From Paradevosia shaoguanensis (GTDB taxonomy: Bacteria > Pseudomonadota > Alphaproteobacteria > Rhizobiales > Devosiaceae), in assembly GCF_016801025.1 (NCBI RefSeq), contig NZ_CP068983.1, positions 3,216,501 through 3,280,500 of the forward strand: DNA of 64,000 bases, read 5' to 3'. Position numbers and translations under genes: made by a program. The notes under the pieces were generated by a model. That model did no database searches. It was given only the letters and a program-made list of their open reading frames with translations, and had not been told where the DNA came from. This document shows positions 1-7,865 of the stretch, one piece after another (within the stretch, counting starts at the first letter, position 1; every line of letters starts with the position of its first letter).

Positions 1-1
1 G

Positions 2-727
2 ATCGGGGGCACGCTCAAGTTCTACGAACTCGCCTTCATGGCGTCGATCGCGGGCTGGACGTTCTACCTGCTGATCACGCTCTTCTTCTACTACGCCGAT
101 GCGTTTTCTGCCGACAAACGCAATAACGCGATGCTCTTCTGGAAGTCGATGCCGGTCAGCGACCTCAAGGTGCTCAGCTCCAAGATGGTCGCCGGTCTCA
201 CCGTCTTTCCGGCGCTGATCTTTCTCGCCATGCTGTTCTCGGGGGCCTGGGCCTATGTCATGGCCCTCATGGTCCACTGGCAGTTCCCGCTCTTTGCGGC
301 GCCCGATTTCATCGCCGCCGTCAACAGCTTCTGGCGCATTGGGCTGGTCGGGCTGATCTTCCTGGCGCTGGCGCTGCTCTGGATCGCGCCGTTCTTCGCC
401 TGGGCCGGCGCGCTCTCGACTGCCGTCGGTCGCTGGGCGTTGCCGATGGCCGCGCTCATCCCCGGCATCCTCATCCTGCTCGAGAACGTCTTTCTCAAGG
501 GGCAGGACGGCGGCTTCATCCTCAACTACCTGCGTTACCGCGCCGATTTCACCTGGGCACGCAATGCCGTGCAGAACCAGATCATCAGCCTGGCTCCGGT
601 CGATATCGTGCGGTTCGTGAGTGACCTGCTGGCCCATATCGATTGGGTGCAGATGGTGGCCGGTTGGGCCTTCGTCGTGATCGTCATCGTCGCGGCCAGC
701 GAATATCGCCGCCGCAAGCTCGACTGA
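2..727 (+). CDS. ABC-2 type transporter permease, 3' part only
   Basis: The frame is open from base 2, so the gene begins before the window; an internal ATG sits at 38. The 240 or so visible residues hold about five hydrophobic segments separated by short polar loops. The stretch with YADAFSADKRNNAMLFWKSM followed by PVSD is typical of ABC-2 permease subunits that act with a separate ATPase. It ends in a charged tail (SEYRRRKLD) after the last membrane segment. No ATPase gene is visible, and it would be expected upstream outside the window. The substrate cannot be told. The family call rests on the overall pattern. Confidence 0.75.
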   Translation: MGGTLKFYELAFMASIAGWTFYLLITLFFYYADAFSADKRNNAMLFWKSMPVSDLKVLSSKMVAGLTVFPALIFLAMLFSGAWAYVMALMVHWQFPLFAAPDFIAAVNSFWRIGLVGLIFLALALLWIAPFFAWAGALSTAVGRWALPMAALIPGILILLENVFLKGQDGGFILNYLRYRADFTWARNAVQNQIISLAPVDIVRFVSDLLAHIDWVQMVAGWAFVVIVIVAASEYRRRKLD

Positions 728-749
728 TCCTTCCCGTGCTGCGCTGGCC

Positions 750-1661
750 TCAGGGCCAGCGCACGCCCGTCATTTCCTCCGAAACCGTCCAGAGCCGCCG
801 TGCGATTGCCGGGTCCTTGGCCCGATCCACTGGTTGCACCAGCGTGGGATAGCCCTTCATCTCGTTGCGACCGTCCGGTCCGTAGAACTGGCCACCTTCG
901 ACGCCCGGCGCCGTCGCGGCATAAAGCTGGGGCAGGGCGCCCATTTCGGGCGGCTGCGCCATGAAGGCATTGCCGAACTTCAGCAGCCACGACATGAATC
1001 CGGTAGGTCCCGTCGACTGCAGGTTGGTCGAGGCATAACCGGGATGCGCAAGCACGCTCTTGATTGGCAGCTTTTCCGCCCGCAGCAGTCGGTCGAGCTC
1101 CAGCGCGAAATAGACATTGGCGATCTTGGACTGAGAATAGGCGCCCGAGCGCGAATAGGTTTTGACCGCGCCCAGGTCGTCGAAATGGATATGGCCGCTT
1201 TTGTGCAGCCCTGAACTCATCGTCACGACCCGCGCGTCCGCACTGCCGGCAAAGGCCGGGAGCAGTTGCAACGTCAGTGCGAAATGGGCCAGGTGGTTGG
1301 TGCCGAACTGCAGCTCGAACCCCTGTTTGGTTACCCGGCGCGGCGGCATCATGATGCCGGCATTGTTCATGAGCACATCCAGCCGCCGTCCGCTCGCGAC
1401 GAACCCGCTGGCGAAGGCCGCAATCGAATCGAGATCGGCCAGGTCCGCCAGCGCCAGCTCGACCTTGGCGTCCGGCACGGCCGAGAGGATTGCTCGTCGC
1501 GCGCTCTCGCCCTTGGCGGGGTCTCGCACGACCATCATCACATCGGCGCCATGTCGCGCCAGTTCGAGCGCCGAAACGTAGCCCAGCCCGCTATTGGCGC
1601 CGGTGATAACGATGGTGCGCCCGGTCTGATCCGGAATATCGGCGGCGGTCCAATGGGCCAT
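750..1661 (-). CDS. SDR-family NAD(P)-dependent oxidoreductase
   Basis: Classical short-chain dehydrogenase of 303 residues. The cofactor motif TGANSGLG lies at residues 20-27, NNAG at 99-102, and the catalytic YxxxK is Y175/K179 with a serine pair near 149-150. The length and the C-terminal extension resemble the retinol-dehydrogenase/WW-oxidoreductase-like SDR branch, whose members reduce or oxidise diverse alcohols and carbonyls. The gene is divergent from a TetR regulator only 66 bp away, with a palindrome between them, so regulation by that protein is likely (inference). The substrate is unknown. Confidence 0.9.
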   Translation of the reverse strand: MAHWTAADIPDQTGRTIVITGANSGLGYVSALELARHGADVMMVVRDPAKGESARRAILSAVPDAKVELALADLADLDSIAAFASGFVASGRRLDVLMNNAGIMMPPRRVTKQGFELQFGTNHLAHFALTLQLLPAFAGSADARVVTMSSGLHKSGHIHFDDLGAVKTYSRSGAYSQSKIANVYFALELDRLLRAEKLPIKSVLAHPGYASTNLQSTGPTGFMSWLLKFGNAFMAQPPEMGALPQLYAATAPGVEGGQFYGPDGRNEMKGYPTLVQPVDRAKDPAIARRLWTVSEEMTGVRWP

Positions 1662-1698
1662 TGTTCATTCCTGTTGCGTTCGGTGCTATCTAAACAAT

Positions 1699-1718
1699 GT
1701 TAAGTCGTTTATCTTAAC
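1699..1718. promoter_or_regulatory. Palindrome GTTAAG-N8-CTTAAC between SDR and TetR genes
   Basis: A perfect 6-bp inverted repeat with an 8-bp spacer sits in the 66-bp gap between the divergent SDR and TetR genes, ten bases before the regulator's start codon. Its size and position fit a TetR-type operator controlling both genes. This is inference from position and symmetry. Confidence 0.5.
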
Positions 1719-1727
1719 GCTGTAAAG

Positions 1728-2381
1728 ATGCTTGATGATCCTAAAATGAAACCGGCTCCCAAGGCGCCCCGCGAAAACTACCATCACGGCGATCTGCGTG
1801 GCGCGCTGATCCGTGCCGCCGACGCCATCCTCGCCGAGAGCGGGGTGGAGGGTTTCACCCTGCGCGCCGCGGCCCGTCGCGCCGGCGTCTCCCCGGCCGC
1901 CCCCGCCTACCACTTCTCCAGCGTCCGCGGCCTCCTCACCGAAGTCGCCATCCTCGGCTACGAGGAATTGCAGCGTCACATCGAGATCGACGGCTTTGCG
2001 GGCGACGATACTGCGCTGCTGCGCCGCCAGGCTGCCGGCTATGTCCGTTTCGCGCTGACCTATCCCGGCCGCTTCCGCGTGATGTTCCGCCCGGATCTGC
2101 ATCTCGTCGAGGACGAGCGGCTGCATCAGGCGGCGTATGCCGCCATGGGCCAGCTTGCCGCCACCGTCTGCCGCCGTGCGCAATTGCCGCTGTCGCCCCG
2201 ACCCGAACCGCGTGCCGTCGCCGCGGTTCTTGCCGCCTGGTCGCAGGCGCACGGCATTGCCCAGCTTTTCCTCGATGGCAAACTCAACGGCTTTGCCGGC
2301 GCCACCACGCCGCAGGAGGCGGCCGATCGGCTGCTCGATGACGTTCTGGCCGAGGCCTGGCCGGAGCGCGGCCATAAATAG
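1728..2381 (+). CDS. TetR/AcrR-family transcriptional regulator
   Basis: The 217-residue protein has an N-terminal TetR helix-turn-helix at about residues 20-65: ILAESGVEGFTLRAAARRAG is followed by a recognition helix ending in APAYHFSS. The opening YHHGDLRGALIRAA is characteristic of the TetR subgroup with a WHG-type C-terminal ligand domain. It is divergent from the SDR gene, with a palindrome in the shared promoter region, so it probably represses the dehydrogenase and itself. An in-frame ATG at 1746 is an alternative start; neither has a strong Shine-Dalgarno sequence. Confidence 0.88.
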   Translation: MLDDPKMKPAPKAPRENYHHGDLRGALIRAADAILAESGVEGFTLRAAARRAGVSPAAPAYHFSSVRGLLTEVAILGYEELQRHIEIDGFAGDDTALLRRQAAGYVRFALTYPGRFRVMFRPDLHLVEDERLHQAAYAAMGQLAATVCRRAQLPLSPRPEPRAVAAVLAAWSQAHGIAQLFLDGKLNGFAGATTPQEAADRLLDDVLAEAWPERGHK

Positions 2382-2451
2382 GGTTCCCTTGCCGGGCGAC
2401 ACCCGTTAAGAAGCCGCTCCTTCATTCCCCGACCAGCTTTGCGGTAGCGCC

Positions 2452-3708
2452 ATGACCCTCACTTGCGGCCTCGATTTCGGCACGTCCAATTCCACCATGG
2501 GTGTTGCCGCCAATGGCGTGCCTCAATTGCTGGCGCTCGAGGATGGTCGCCAGACGATTCCCAGCGCCATCTTCTTCTCGTTTGAGGATGACGTGACCTA
2601 TTTCGGGCGCAAGGCGCTGTCCGAATACGTCACCGGCGCCGATGGGCGTATCATGCGCGCGCTCAAGAGCGTGCTCGGCACCAGCCTCATCAACGATCGC
2701 ACGCGCATCAAGAAGCACCAGGTTGCCTTCACCGATATCCTTGGTCTCTTCATTGCCGAGCTCAAGCAGCGCGCGGAAACCGCCCTCGATGGTCAGATCG
2801 AACAGGTCGTCGTTGGCCGTCCGGTTCGCTTTGTCGATGACGACGACAAGGCCGATGCCGAAGCGCAGGACCAGCTCGAAGCCGCCGTGCGCAAGCAGGG
2901 CTACCGGCATGTCGAGTTCCAGTTCGAGCCCATCGCCGCCGCCCTTGACTATGAGCGCTCGGTGATCCGCGAGGAGCTGGCGCTGGTCGTCGACCTCGGC
3001 GGCGGCACGTCCGACTTCACTGTCATCCGGGTTTCACCCGAGCGCGCCAGAGCGACCGCGCGTGCGCAGGACATCCTGGCCACGGCCGGCGTCCATATCG
3101 GCGGCACCGATTTCGATCGACTGCTTTCCATGGGCAAGATCATGCCCATGCTCGGCTACCAGACCGAGACCGCCGATCACAAGCGCGTCCTGCCCTCGGC
3201 GCCCTATTACGACCTGGCCACCTGGCACCGCATCAACCGGCTCTATAATCCCAAGACGCTGGCCGAACTGCGCAGCACCCGCAACGAGGCCGAGCGTCCC
3301 GAGCTCGTCGAGCGCATGATCGACATCGTCGAGAACCGCCTTGGCCACCGCCTCGGCGCCAGCGTCGAAGAAGCCAAGATCGGGCTCTCAGATGCCGAGC
3401 AGGTGCGTTTCGCCTTCGCTGCCCATGAGCATGACCTCGAAACCGAGATCACCCGCGCCGATTTCGATGCTGTCCTCGAAAACTCCGTCGCCCGCATCAA
3501 GGCCACCATCGACGCCACCCTGCAGCTCGCCGGTATCGAAGCTCCGGCCATCGAAACCCTGATCCTCACCGGCGGCTCCACCCTCGTCCCTGCCATCGTC
3601 GCTGCCCTCGCCGCGATGTTCCCGAAGGCTCAGACCGTGCGCACGGACGTATTGGGAAGCGTGGGCCTGGGCCTGGCGCTGGATGCCTCGCGGCGGTTCC
3701 AGGGTTAG
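2452..3708 (+). CDS. Hsp70-family protein (YegD-like ATPase)
   Basis: The 418-residue protein contains the Hsp70/actin nucleotide-binding fold: phosphate-1 motif DFGTSNST near residue 9, phosphate-2 DLGGGTSDFTV near residue 182, and adenosine motif LTGGSTLVPAI near residue 373. It stops after the ATPase domain and lacks the substrate-binding domain of DnaK, as in E. coli YegD. The family is thought to be chaperone-like, but its clients are not known. It is monocistronic in appearance, 70 bp after the TetR gene and followed by a repeat fragment. Confidence 0.88.
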   Translation: MTLTCGLDFGTSNSTMGVAANGVPQLLALEDGRQTIPSAIFFSFEDDVTYFGRKALSEYVTGADGRIMRALKSVLGTSLINDRTRIKKHQVAFTDILGLFIAELKQRAETALDGQIEQVVVGRPVRFVDDDDKADAEAQDQLEAAVRKQGYRHVEFQFEPIAAALDYERSVIREELALVVDLGGGTSDFTVIRVSPERARATARAQDILATAGVHIGGTDFDRLLSMGKIMPMLGYQTETADHKRVLPSAPYYDLATWHRINRLYNPKTLAELRSTRNEAERPELVERMIDIVENRLGHRLGASVEEAKIGLSDAEQVRFAFAAHEHDLETEITRADFDAVLENSVARIKATIDATLQLAGIEAPAIETLILTGGSTLVPAIVAALAAMFPKAQTVRTDVLGSVGLGLALDASRRFQG

Positions 3709-3738
3709 TCCGCCGACCTAAGGCCTCCCCGATCACTC

Positions 3739-3770
3739 TTCCCCGGCGAAAGCCGGGGCCCATGGAATTA
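3739..3770. repeat. Fragment of dispersed palindromic repeat (type B)
   Basis: The sequence CCCCGGCGAAAGCCGGGG followed by CCCA matches the left hairpin of the longer elements at 5474-5578, 6741-6846 and 49667-49746. The right half is missing here. It lies between convergent genes and could also serve as a hairpin terminator. Confidence 0.55.
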
Positions 3771-3869
3771 TCCCTAGGCTCCGAACCCCAGCCTTGGCCG
3801 GAGGAGGCGTGGGAGTTGGGCGAACAAGCCAGAGGGGGGCGGTCATAGAAGGGCCGGCCAGGACCTCCC

Positions 3870-4292
3870 TCAACACTCCAACCGCACCCCCGCGTATCCA
3901 CCACCCGCGATCCGCGTACAAAGCTCGCTCCACTCGCAAGCCGAGCACGCCTCCCGGCTTGTTCCTCTCGCAAACGCCTTCCGCATCCGCTCCACCAGCG
4001 CTGCTGACAACCCGATCGTTTCCCCCTCAACCAGCCGTCGCCCAACGATCTCGCTCACCGCAAGCGTGGCCAGCCGATCCCGCTCGACCACGCTCTCCTG
4101 GTGGCAATGCGGCTCCGCGCCTTCCAGCAGCGGCGCGCAGACATCATCCGGCCCGGCGACGAGTTCTATCTCTTCTCCCGCCGAGAGCCGGGCGACGATA
4201 CGGTCGTAGTTGGCGGTGAAGGCCCGGGAATAGCCTTCACCGACATAGGTCAGCATGCACAGCAGGTGATGTGCGCGCAGCCGAACCGTCAC
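3870..4292 (-). CDS. DUF1284 domain-containing protein
   Basis: The 140-residue protein begins with a conserved RLRAHHLLCML motif and has the FTANYDRI segment typical of DUF1284. The C-terminal half contains a cysteine cluster (CSACEWSELC), and with Cys12 this suggests a metal or iron-sulfur site; that part is inference. Function is not established for the family. Its start overlaps the bioY stop by four bases (ATGA), so the two are translationally coupled and the gene is likely under BioR control as well. Confidence 0.8.
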   Translation of the reverse strand: MTVRLRAHHLLCMLTYVGEGYSRAFTANYDRIVARLSAGEEIELVAGPDDVCAPLLEGAEPHCHQESVVERDRLATLAVSEIVGRRLVEGETIGLSAALVERMRKAFARGTSREACSACEWSELCTRIAGGGYAGVRLEC

Positions 4293-4873
4293 GAGCGCGG
4301 CGCCCGGATGGTGTCGACGCCCTTGAGGAGCGCCGCATGCAGGCCTGACTTGAGGATGGCGCCCAGGATGAACGGCGTCACACCGGCAGCCAGCGCCGCC
4401 TCGGCGCCGATGATCGTCGCCAGGTAGGCCCAGCCGGCCACCAGCGCGAGCGCATTACCAAGCAGCGCGGCCGCAAAGCTGCGCACGAAATTCGCGCCGC
4501 TCCAGCCGCGCTCGGCCAGCCAGCCAACCATGGCCACCATCACCGGGAACGACCAGAGGTACCCAGCCGTCGGTCCCACGAAATGCATGGCGCCACCCGA
4601 GCCTCCCGAAAGCACCGGCAACCCGATCATGGCCTCGCCCAACCAGGCAATCACCGTCAGCGCGCCCAGCCGCCAACCATACAGCGCCCCGACCAGCGTC
4701 AGCGCCAGCGTCTGGATCGTCATCGGCACCGGCCCGATCGGCACCTCGATCTGCGACGCCAGCGCCAGGAACAGCGACCCGGCCACAACGGCCGCGGCCT
4801 TGACCGCAAGCGGCCGATTCCCAAGCGAAAGAAGGTCCGCATTGCGGGTAGGGGAGGAATTGATGCTCGGCAT
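4289..4873 (-). CDS. bioY: BioY biotin transporter (ECF S component)
   Basis: BioY is the integral-membrane, substrate-binding subunit that brings in biotin, alone or with an energy-coupling ATPase and transmembrane partner. The 194-residue protein has about six hydrophobic segments and the family signatures QIEVPIGPVPMTIQTLALTL and LSGGSGGAMHFVGPTAGYLW (given in pieces), which match BioY closely. No bioM or bioN is adjacent, so it is probably a solitary BioY or shares a distant ECF module. A good Shine-Dalgarno (AGGAG) lies 6 bases before the ATG. A BioR-type operator sits 18 bases upstream of the start. Confidence 0.93.
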   Translation of the reverse strand: MPSINSSPTRNADLLSLGNRPLAVKAAAVVAGSLFLALASQIEVPIGPVPMTIQTLALTLVGALYGWRLGALTVIAWLGEAMIGLPVLSGGSGGAMHFVGPTAGYLWSFPVMVAMVGWLAERGWSGANFVRSFAAALLGNALALVAGWAYLATIIGAEAALAAGVTPFILGAILKSGLHAALLKGVDTIRAPRS

Positions 4874-4891
4874 TCGAGGCTCCTGGATGAA

Positions 4892-4901
4892 TTATAGATA
4901 A
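4892..4901 (-). promoter_or_regulatory. BioR operator upstream of bioY
   Basis: The plus strand reads TTATAGATAA, an exact match to the published BioR consensus TTATMKATAA of alphaproteobacteria. It lies between the bioY start and the probable promoter. With its flank, the site matches one in front of the GntR regulator at 7559-7568 at 15 of 16 bases. Repression of biotin uptake by BioR is the known role of such sites. Confidence 0.82.
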
Positions 4902-5154
4902 TTTGGTTGTATGATGTGGGTAGGAGTCCAGATAATCTATTATTTGGCAAGGGCGGATGTGAGGTTGTGGAAAATTGGGGATGGAGATGTTGGGAGAGAG
5001 GGTGACTCGATCGGAATTGGAGCTATCGGCTCTGGCGGTTAGAGCTGGTGCCATTCCGGAGGTAACAGCGACCGGCATTTGCGAGAGGCGGCCACGCTGA
5101 CAACAGCCCACAACCAGGCATTCAGGTTACAAACCCGCGCCCGTGCTAGCACGT

Positions 5155-5343
5155 CTCCCTCCCCCTTGCGGGGAGGGGACAGGGGTGGGGGTGAGCCAGG
5201 GGCGCTGTGGCTCTCCGTTCGCATTACCACCGCTTTCCTGACTCCGTCGCCTCCCCCTTGTGGGGAAGGATCGAGGGGGTGAGCCCAAGCTCCGTGTTCG
5301 AGACACCCCCACCCCTATCCCCTCCCCGCAAGGGGGAGGGAGA
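5155..5343. repeat. Cluster of three type A GC-rich palindromes
   Basis: Three copies of a CTCCCCC-TTG-YGGGGAGGG-like hairpin, each followed by a pyrimidine- or purine-rich tract ending in a GGGGGTGAGC-like string, lie at about 5155-5197, 5251-5285 and 5304-5343. The third is in inverted orientation. Related copies occur at 27658-27700, 27739-27780, 29587-29626, 29663-29700 and 31558-31594. They fall only between genes, as REP-like elements do. Confidence 0.7.
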
Positions 5344-5473
5344 CCTGCCGGCGCAATCACGCGATACGGCTCGCTTCGCGACCTTTGCCTGATCGTCGTT
5401 CCGTTCTCACCATTTCCATCTCCTATCCTCCCGGTTTCCTCACCGCACCTTCCACCTTTCACCTCCCTCACCC

Positions 5474-5578
5474 CACCACCGCATTTCCCCGGCCGAAGAG
5501 CCGGGGCCCACGGATCCCTCCACTCAAGTGGAGCGGTGCAATAGGCCCCGGATCAAGTCCGGGGAAGTAAGGTGGTGG
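5474..5578. repeat. Type B dispersed palindromic element, full copy
   Basis: An approximately 105-bp imperfect palindrome opens with CCACCACCGCATTTCCCCGG and closes with CCGGGGAAGT followed by AAGGTGGTGG. It has an inner hairpin (CTCCACTCAAGTGGAG) and a CCCCGG-ATCAAGT-CCGGGG hairpin. A second full copy is at 6741-6846 and a right-truncated copy at 49667-49746. No protein-coding capacity is seen, so it is a non-autonomous interspersed repeat of unknown mobility. Confidence 0.8.
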
Positions 5579-5768
5579 GGGTGAGAACGAGGGTGGCAGG
5601 AGAGCCAGGAACGATCGTGCCAAAAAACTTATCCCCACCCCCATCACCCTCCCGCATACTCCTTCCCATCCCTCCGCCAACGGCGAGGCACAGTACGCAG
5701 TGCCGCGGCGGCTGGCGGCAGGACTGGATGCAGATAAGGTCGACACCTGCATCTCGCCCTGCCGCCAG

Positions 5769-5967
5769 GTTCTGGGAGTTGGGGGAAGCCCGGGGGCGCC
5801 TGGGCTTACGGCCTAAGTGTGACGTGACCGGCCCGGAGTGCGCTCGCGGGCAACTTGCGTGAACGGGCTTGTCGAAACCTCAAACGCTCAAGGGGCGAGG
5901 CCATGCCTCGCATATCGCTAGCAAACATAGACTTGAGGCAAACCTCGCCCCGAGCCGCCAACGAACC
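5769..5967 (+). repeat. Type C dispersed element with conserved hairpin, copy 1
   Basis: About 200 bp align with the reverse complement of 24383-24571. Within the 66-base core starting near 5810 there are only three substitutions. Downstream of the core a hairpin pairs GGGGCGAGG (5892-5900) with CCTCGCCCC (5943-5951), with an inner GCCTC/GAGGC pairing (5905-5909 with 5935-5939). The loop differs between copies while the stem is kept. Function unknown; possibilities are a mobile repeat or a structured RNA. Confidence 0.75.
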
Positions 5968-6013
5968 ACCAGCAAACCCGACCGGAGCAATCCGAGCCGG
6001 CACCTAGGTGCGT

Positions 6014-6634
6014 CTACTCGATCCCTCGCCCCGCCACGACATAATCGGCCCGCGCCCGCGGGTTGGTGGCGAGGTAGAGATCAGCGCTGGGCAGGTAGAG
6101 TTCGCGCCAGTTGATCACGTCGGAATTGCCGTCGCGCAGCGTTCGCGCCGCCAATGCGCTGGCGCGGTCGCTCTCCACGAACAGGCGCAGGTCGTAGTGC
6201 GGCGCCAGCAACGGGTCGAGTGTCGAGCAGCCTTCCACGATCACCGGGCCGCGCCGCACGAGCGTGCGCATCTGCCGGCTGAGGCGTCCGGTTTTCCAGT
6301 CGAAGGGCTGGTAGGTGCATTGGCCGTCGCGCTGGAGGTCGGTCACCGCCTGGCGGAAGGCGTCGATGCGGAAATAGGGGAAGGGGTAGGCCGGCCCCAT
6401 ATGCCTGCTGCGCAGGCGCCGGGGCAGCACGAAATCGTCGAAATGCAGGATGTCGAAGTCGAAGGCATCGGCGAGGCGCATGGCGAGTGTCGTCTTGCCC
6501 GAAACCGGCATGCCGTCGATGGCAATCAGTTGCGCGCGTTCGAAGCGGTCGCGCAGGACAGGGGCGACTTCATCGAAGCGCAGCAAGGCAGGTCCTCCTG
6601 CGTCGATGATCAGGCCTTTCCGTCGTGAAGGCAA
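6014..6634 (-). CDS. Uridine-kinase-like P-loop NTPase
   Basis: The 206-residue protein has a Walker A motif GMPVSGKT at residues 41-48, preceded by the hydrophobic strand LIAID. The following HFDDF resembles the substrate-binding aspartates of the uridine kinase/phosphoribulokinase superfamily, and VIVEGCSTL is a Walker B-like strand. This fold phosphorylates small hydroxylated metabolites, but the substrate here is not determinable. The gene stands alone, flanked on both sides by repeat elements. Confidence 0.72.
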   Translation of the reverse strand: MPSRRKGLIIDAGGPALLRFDEVAPVLRDRFERAQLIAIDGMPVSGKTTLAMRLADAFDFDILHFDDFVLPRRLRSRHMGPAYPFPYFRIDAFRQAVTDLQRDGQCTYQPFDWKTGRLSRQMRTLVRRGPVIVEGCSTLDPLLAPHYDLRLFVESDRASALAARTLRDGNSDVINWRELYLPSADLYLATNPRARADYVVAGRGIE

Positions 6635-6740
6635 TTGCCCATCGCGTTAGGGTTCGTACTCAATAAGTTCCGGCGCCCCAGAGCGCCTTATCTTCCTATC
6701 CGAAAGATTTCAACGGAAACGCCGTCCGTCTGCCGCGCCA

Positions 6741-6846
6741 CAACCACTGAACTTCCCCGGCCGCAGAGCCGGGGCCCACGGGTTCCTCCACTCGAGTGGA
6801 GGGTGGCAATGGGCCCCGGATCAAGTCCGGGGAAGTCCGGTGGTTG
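6741..6846. repeat. Type B dispersed palindromic element, full copy
   Basis: This copy has the same architecture as 5474-5578: the CTTCCCCGGCC-GAGCCGGGGCCCACGG hairpin, the inner CTCCACTCGAGTGGAG palindrome and the CCCCGGATCAAGTCCGGGG hairpin. Outer arms again pair CCAC with GTGG. It fills most of the 250-bp gap between the kinase and GntR genes and could terminate both convergent-side transcripts. Confidence 0.8.
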
Positions 6847-6886
6847 GGGAGGCCATCGCAACCTCATCTACCGGCGAGTACGGACC

Positions 6887-7555
6887 CTAGCCCTGGATCG
6901 AAAACGCTTCGCGCGTGGCACCGGAAGCCAGTCGCACCGGGCGCTGGCCGATCCACTGCACGTGCCGCGCTAGAATCGAGACCGCATTGTCGATCTGCCC
7001 GGCGCGCAGCGCCGCCAGGATCGCGCGGTGATCATGGTCGGTGCGCGTTTCCCAATCCGAGCGCCAGGTGGCGAAGAGAAAGCGGGCGCTCATGGCGTGC
7101 AGATCATCGATGGCCGCGAGCAGCCGCGGCATGTTGCAGGGCGTGACGATGGTGCGGTGGAAGGTGCGGTTGGCCTCCTCCCAGGAGCGGACGTCGCGGG
7201 AGCGGTCGCCGGCAAGCGTCGCCTGTTCGGCAGCGTCGAGGATGGTCGGGGTGAGGCGCGGGGCGGCATGGCGCAGGGCCAGGCTCTCCAGCGCGGCACG
7301 CATCTCCGCCACCTCACGCACGCTCGATAGATCGAAGGAGGCAACCCGGACGCCGCGGCGCGGTTCGCTGATCGCCAGCCCCTGTGCCTCGAGCCGCCGG
7401 AAAGCCTCGCGAACCGGAACGTGGCTGGCGCCGAATTCCTGAGCGATGTGATCCTGGCGCAGCCGGGCACCGGGCTCGATGTCGCCGGCCACGATGCGTT
7501 CGGCAAGGGCCCGGGTGATCTGCCCGGCTATTGTGTTGTCGCGTTCACCACTCAT
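6887..7555 (-). CDS. bioR: GntR-family (FCD) regulator, probable BioR
   Basis: The protein has an N-terminal winged helix (about residues 10-75: QITRALAERIVAGDIEPGAR, then HVPVREAFRRLEAQGL) and an all-helical FCD ligand domain with FHRTI and DHRAI metal-site histidine motifs. That is the GntR/FadR-FCD architecture. BioR, the alphaproteobacterial biotin repressor, belongs to this family. A near-consensus BioR site directly precedes the ATG at 7555, and a perfect one precedes bioY, so assignment as self-regulated BioR is a strong inference. A GTG at 7612 would add 19 residues and place the operator inside the gene; the ATG lacks a visible Shine-Dalgarno sequence. Confidence 0.75.
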   Translation of the reverse strand: MSGERDNTIAGQITRALAERIVAGDIEPGARLRQDHIAQEFGASHVPVREAFRRLEAQGLAISEPRRGVRVASFDLSSVREVAEMRAALESLALRHAAPRLTPTILDAAEQATLAGDRSRDVRSWEEANRTFHRTIVTPCNMPRLLAAIDDLHAMSARFLFATWRSDWETRTDHDHRAILAALRAGQIDNAVSILARHVQWIGQRPVRLASGATREAFSIQG

Positions 7556-7558
7556 GAA

Positions 7559-7568
7559 TTGTAGATAA
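7559..7568 (-). promoter_or_regulatory. BioR-type operator abutting the GntR start codon
   Basis: The plus strand reads TTGTAGATAA, one mismatch from the BioR consensus TTATMKATAA. On the coding strand it ends three bases before the ATG at 7555. Together with its flank it matches the bioY site at 15 of 16 positions, including the shared ATTCAT that follows. Autoregulation is the likely role. Confidence 0.68.
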
Positions 7569-7601
7569 TCGGGGCGGTGATGCCTGTCGAGGACTGGCGG
7601 C

Positions 7602-7865
7602 TCAGCGTCCACCGCTCCATTTCATGCGCATGTAGACCCCACCGGCTTCCAGCTCGTCGAGCATCTGGTTGAGCCGCTTGAGTTGCGTCTCTTCGCGGGC
7701 CGCCTTGTTGATCCACATGAGGTAGTCGTTGCGCTGGTAGGCCGGCCGCTCGGCATAGCGTTCGACCAGCCCTCGCTCCTCCAGTGCCAGCCGCACGAAA
7801 TCGGGCATGGGCTGGAGCGGGCGCGCGAGCCGGTCGGTGGCGGGCGAGGTGGTCTCAATGGACAT
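7602..7865 (-). CDS. Small YdeI/OmpD-associated-like protein
   Basis: The 87-residue protein carries the motif PAYQRNDYLMWINKAAREET with a leucine-rich end, matching the C-terminal domain of the YdeI/OmdA ('bacteriocin-protection') family. It is only the short domain; longer family members have an additional N-terminal region. It overlaps the upstream CGNR gene by 11 bases and so is probably translated from the same message. Cellular role unknown. A GntR gene follows. Confidence 0.72.
   Translation of the reverse strand: MSIETTSPATDRLARPLQPMPDFVRLALEERGLVERYAERPAYQRNDYLMWINKAAREETQLKRLNQMLDELEAGGVYMRMKWSGGR

Larger units (their letters stand above)
4902..6013. other. Gene-free region rich in dispersed repeats
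   Basis: About 1.1 kb carries no credible gene. All open frames here are short, overlap the repeats and lack conserved features. The stretch holds the bioY promoter side, three type A GC-rich palindromes (5155-5343), one complete type B element (5474-5578) and one type C element (5769-5967). Confidence 0.7.

Noticed and set aside
5155-5343. CRISPR array
   Set aside because: The repeated units are few, differ in orientation and in spacing, are palindromic GC-rich hairpins, and are also scattered singly elsewhere. No cas gene is present.
5127-5752. Several short open frames at 5.1-5.8 kb on both strands
   Set aside because: They are made of the type A and B repeats and translate into Pro/Gly/Arg-rich strings.
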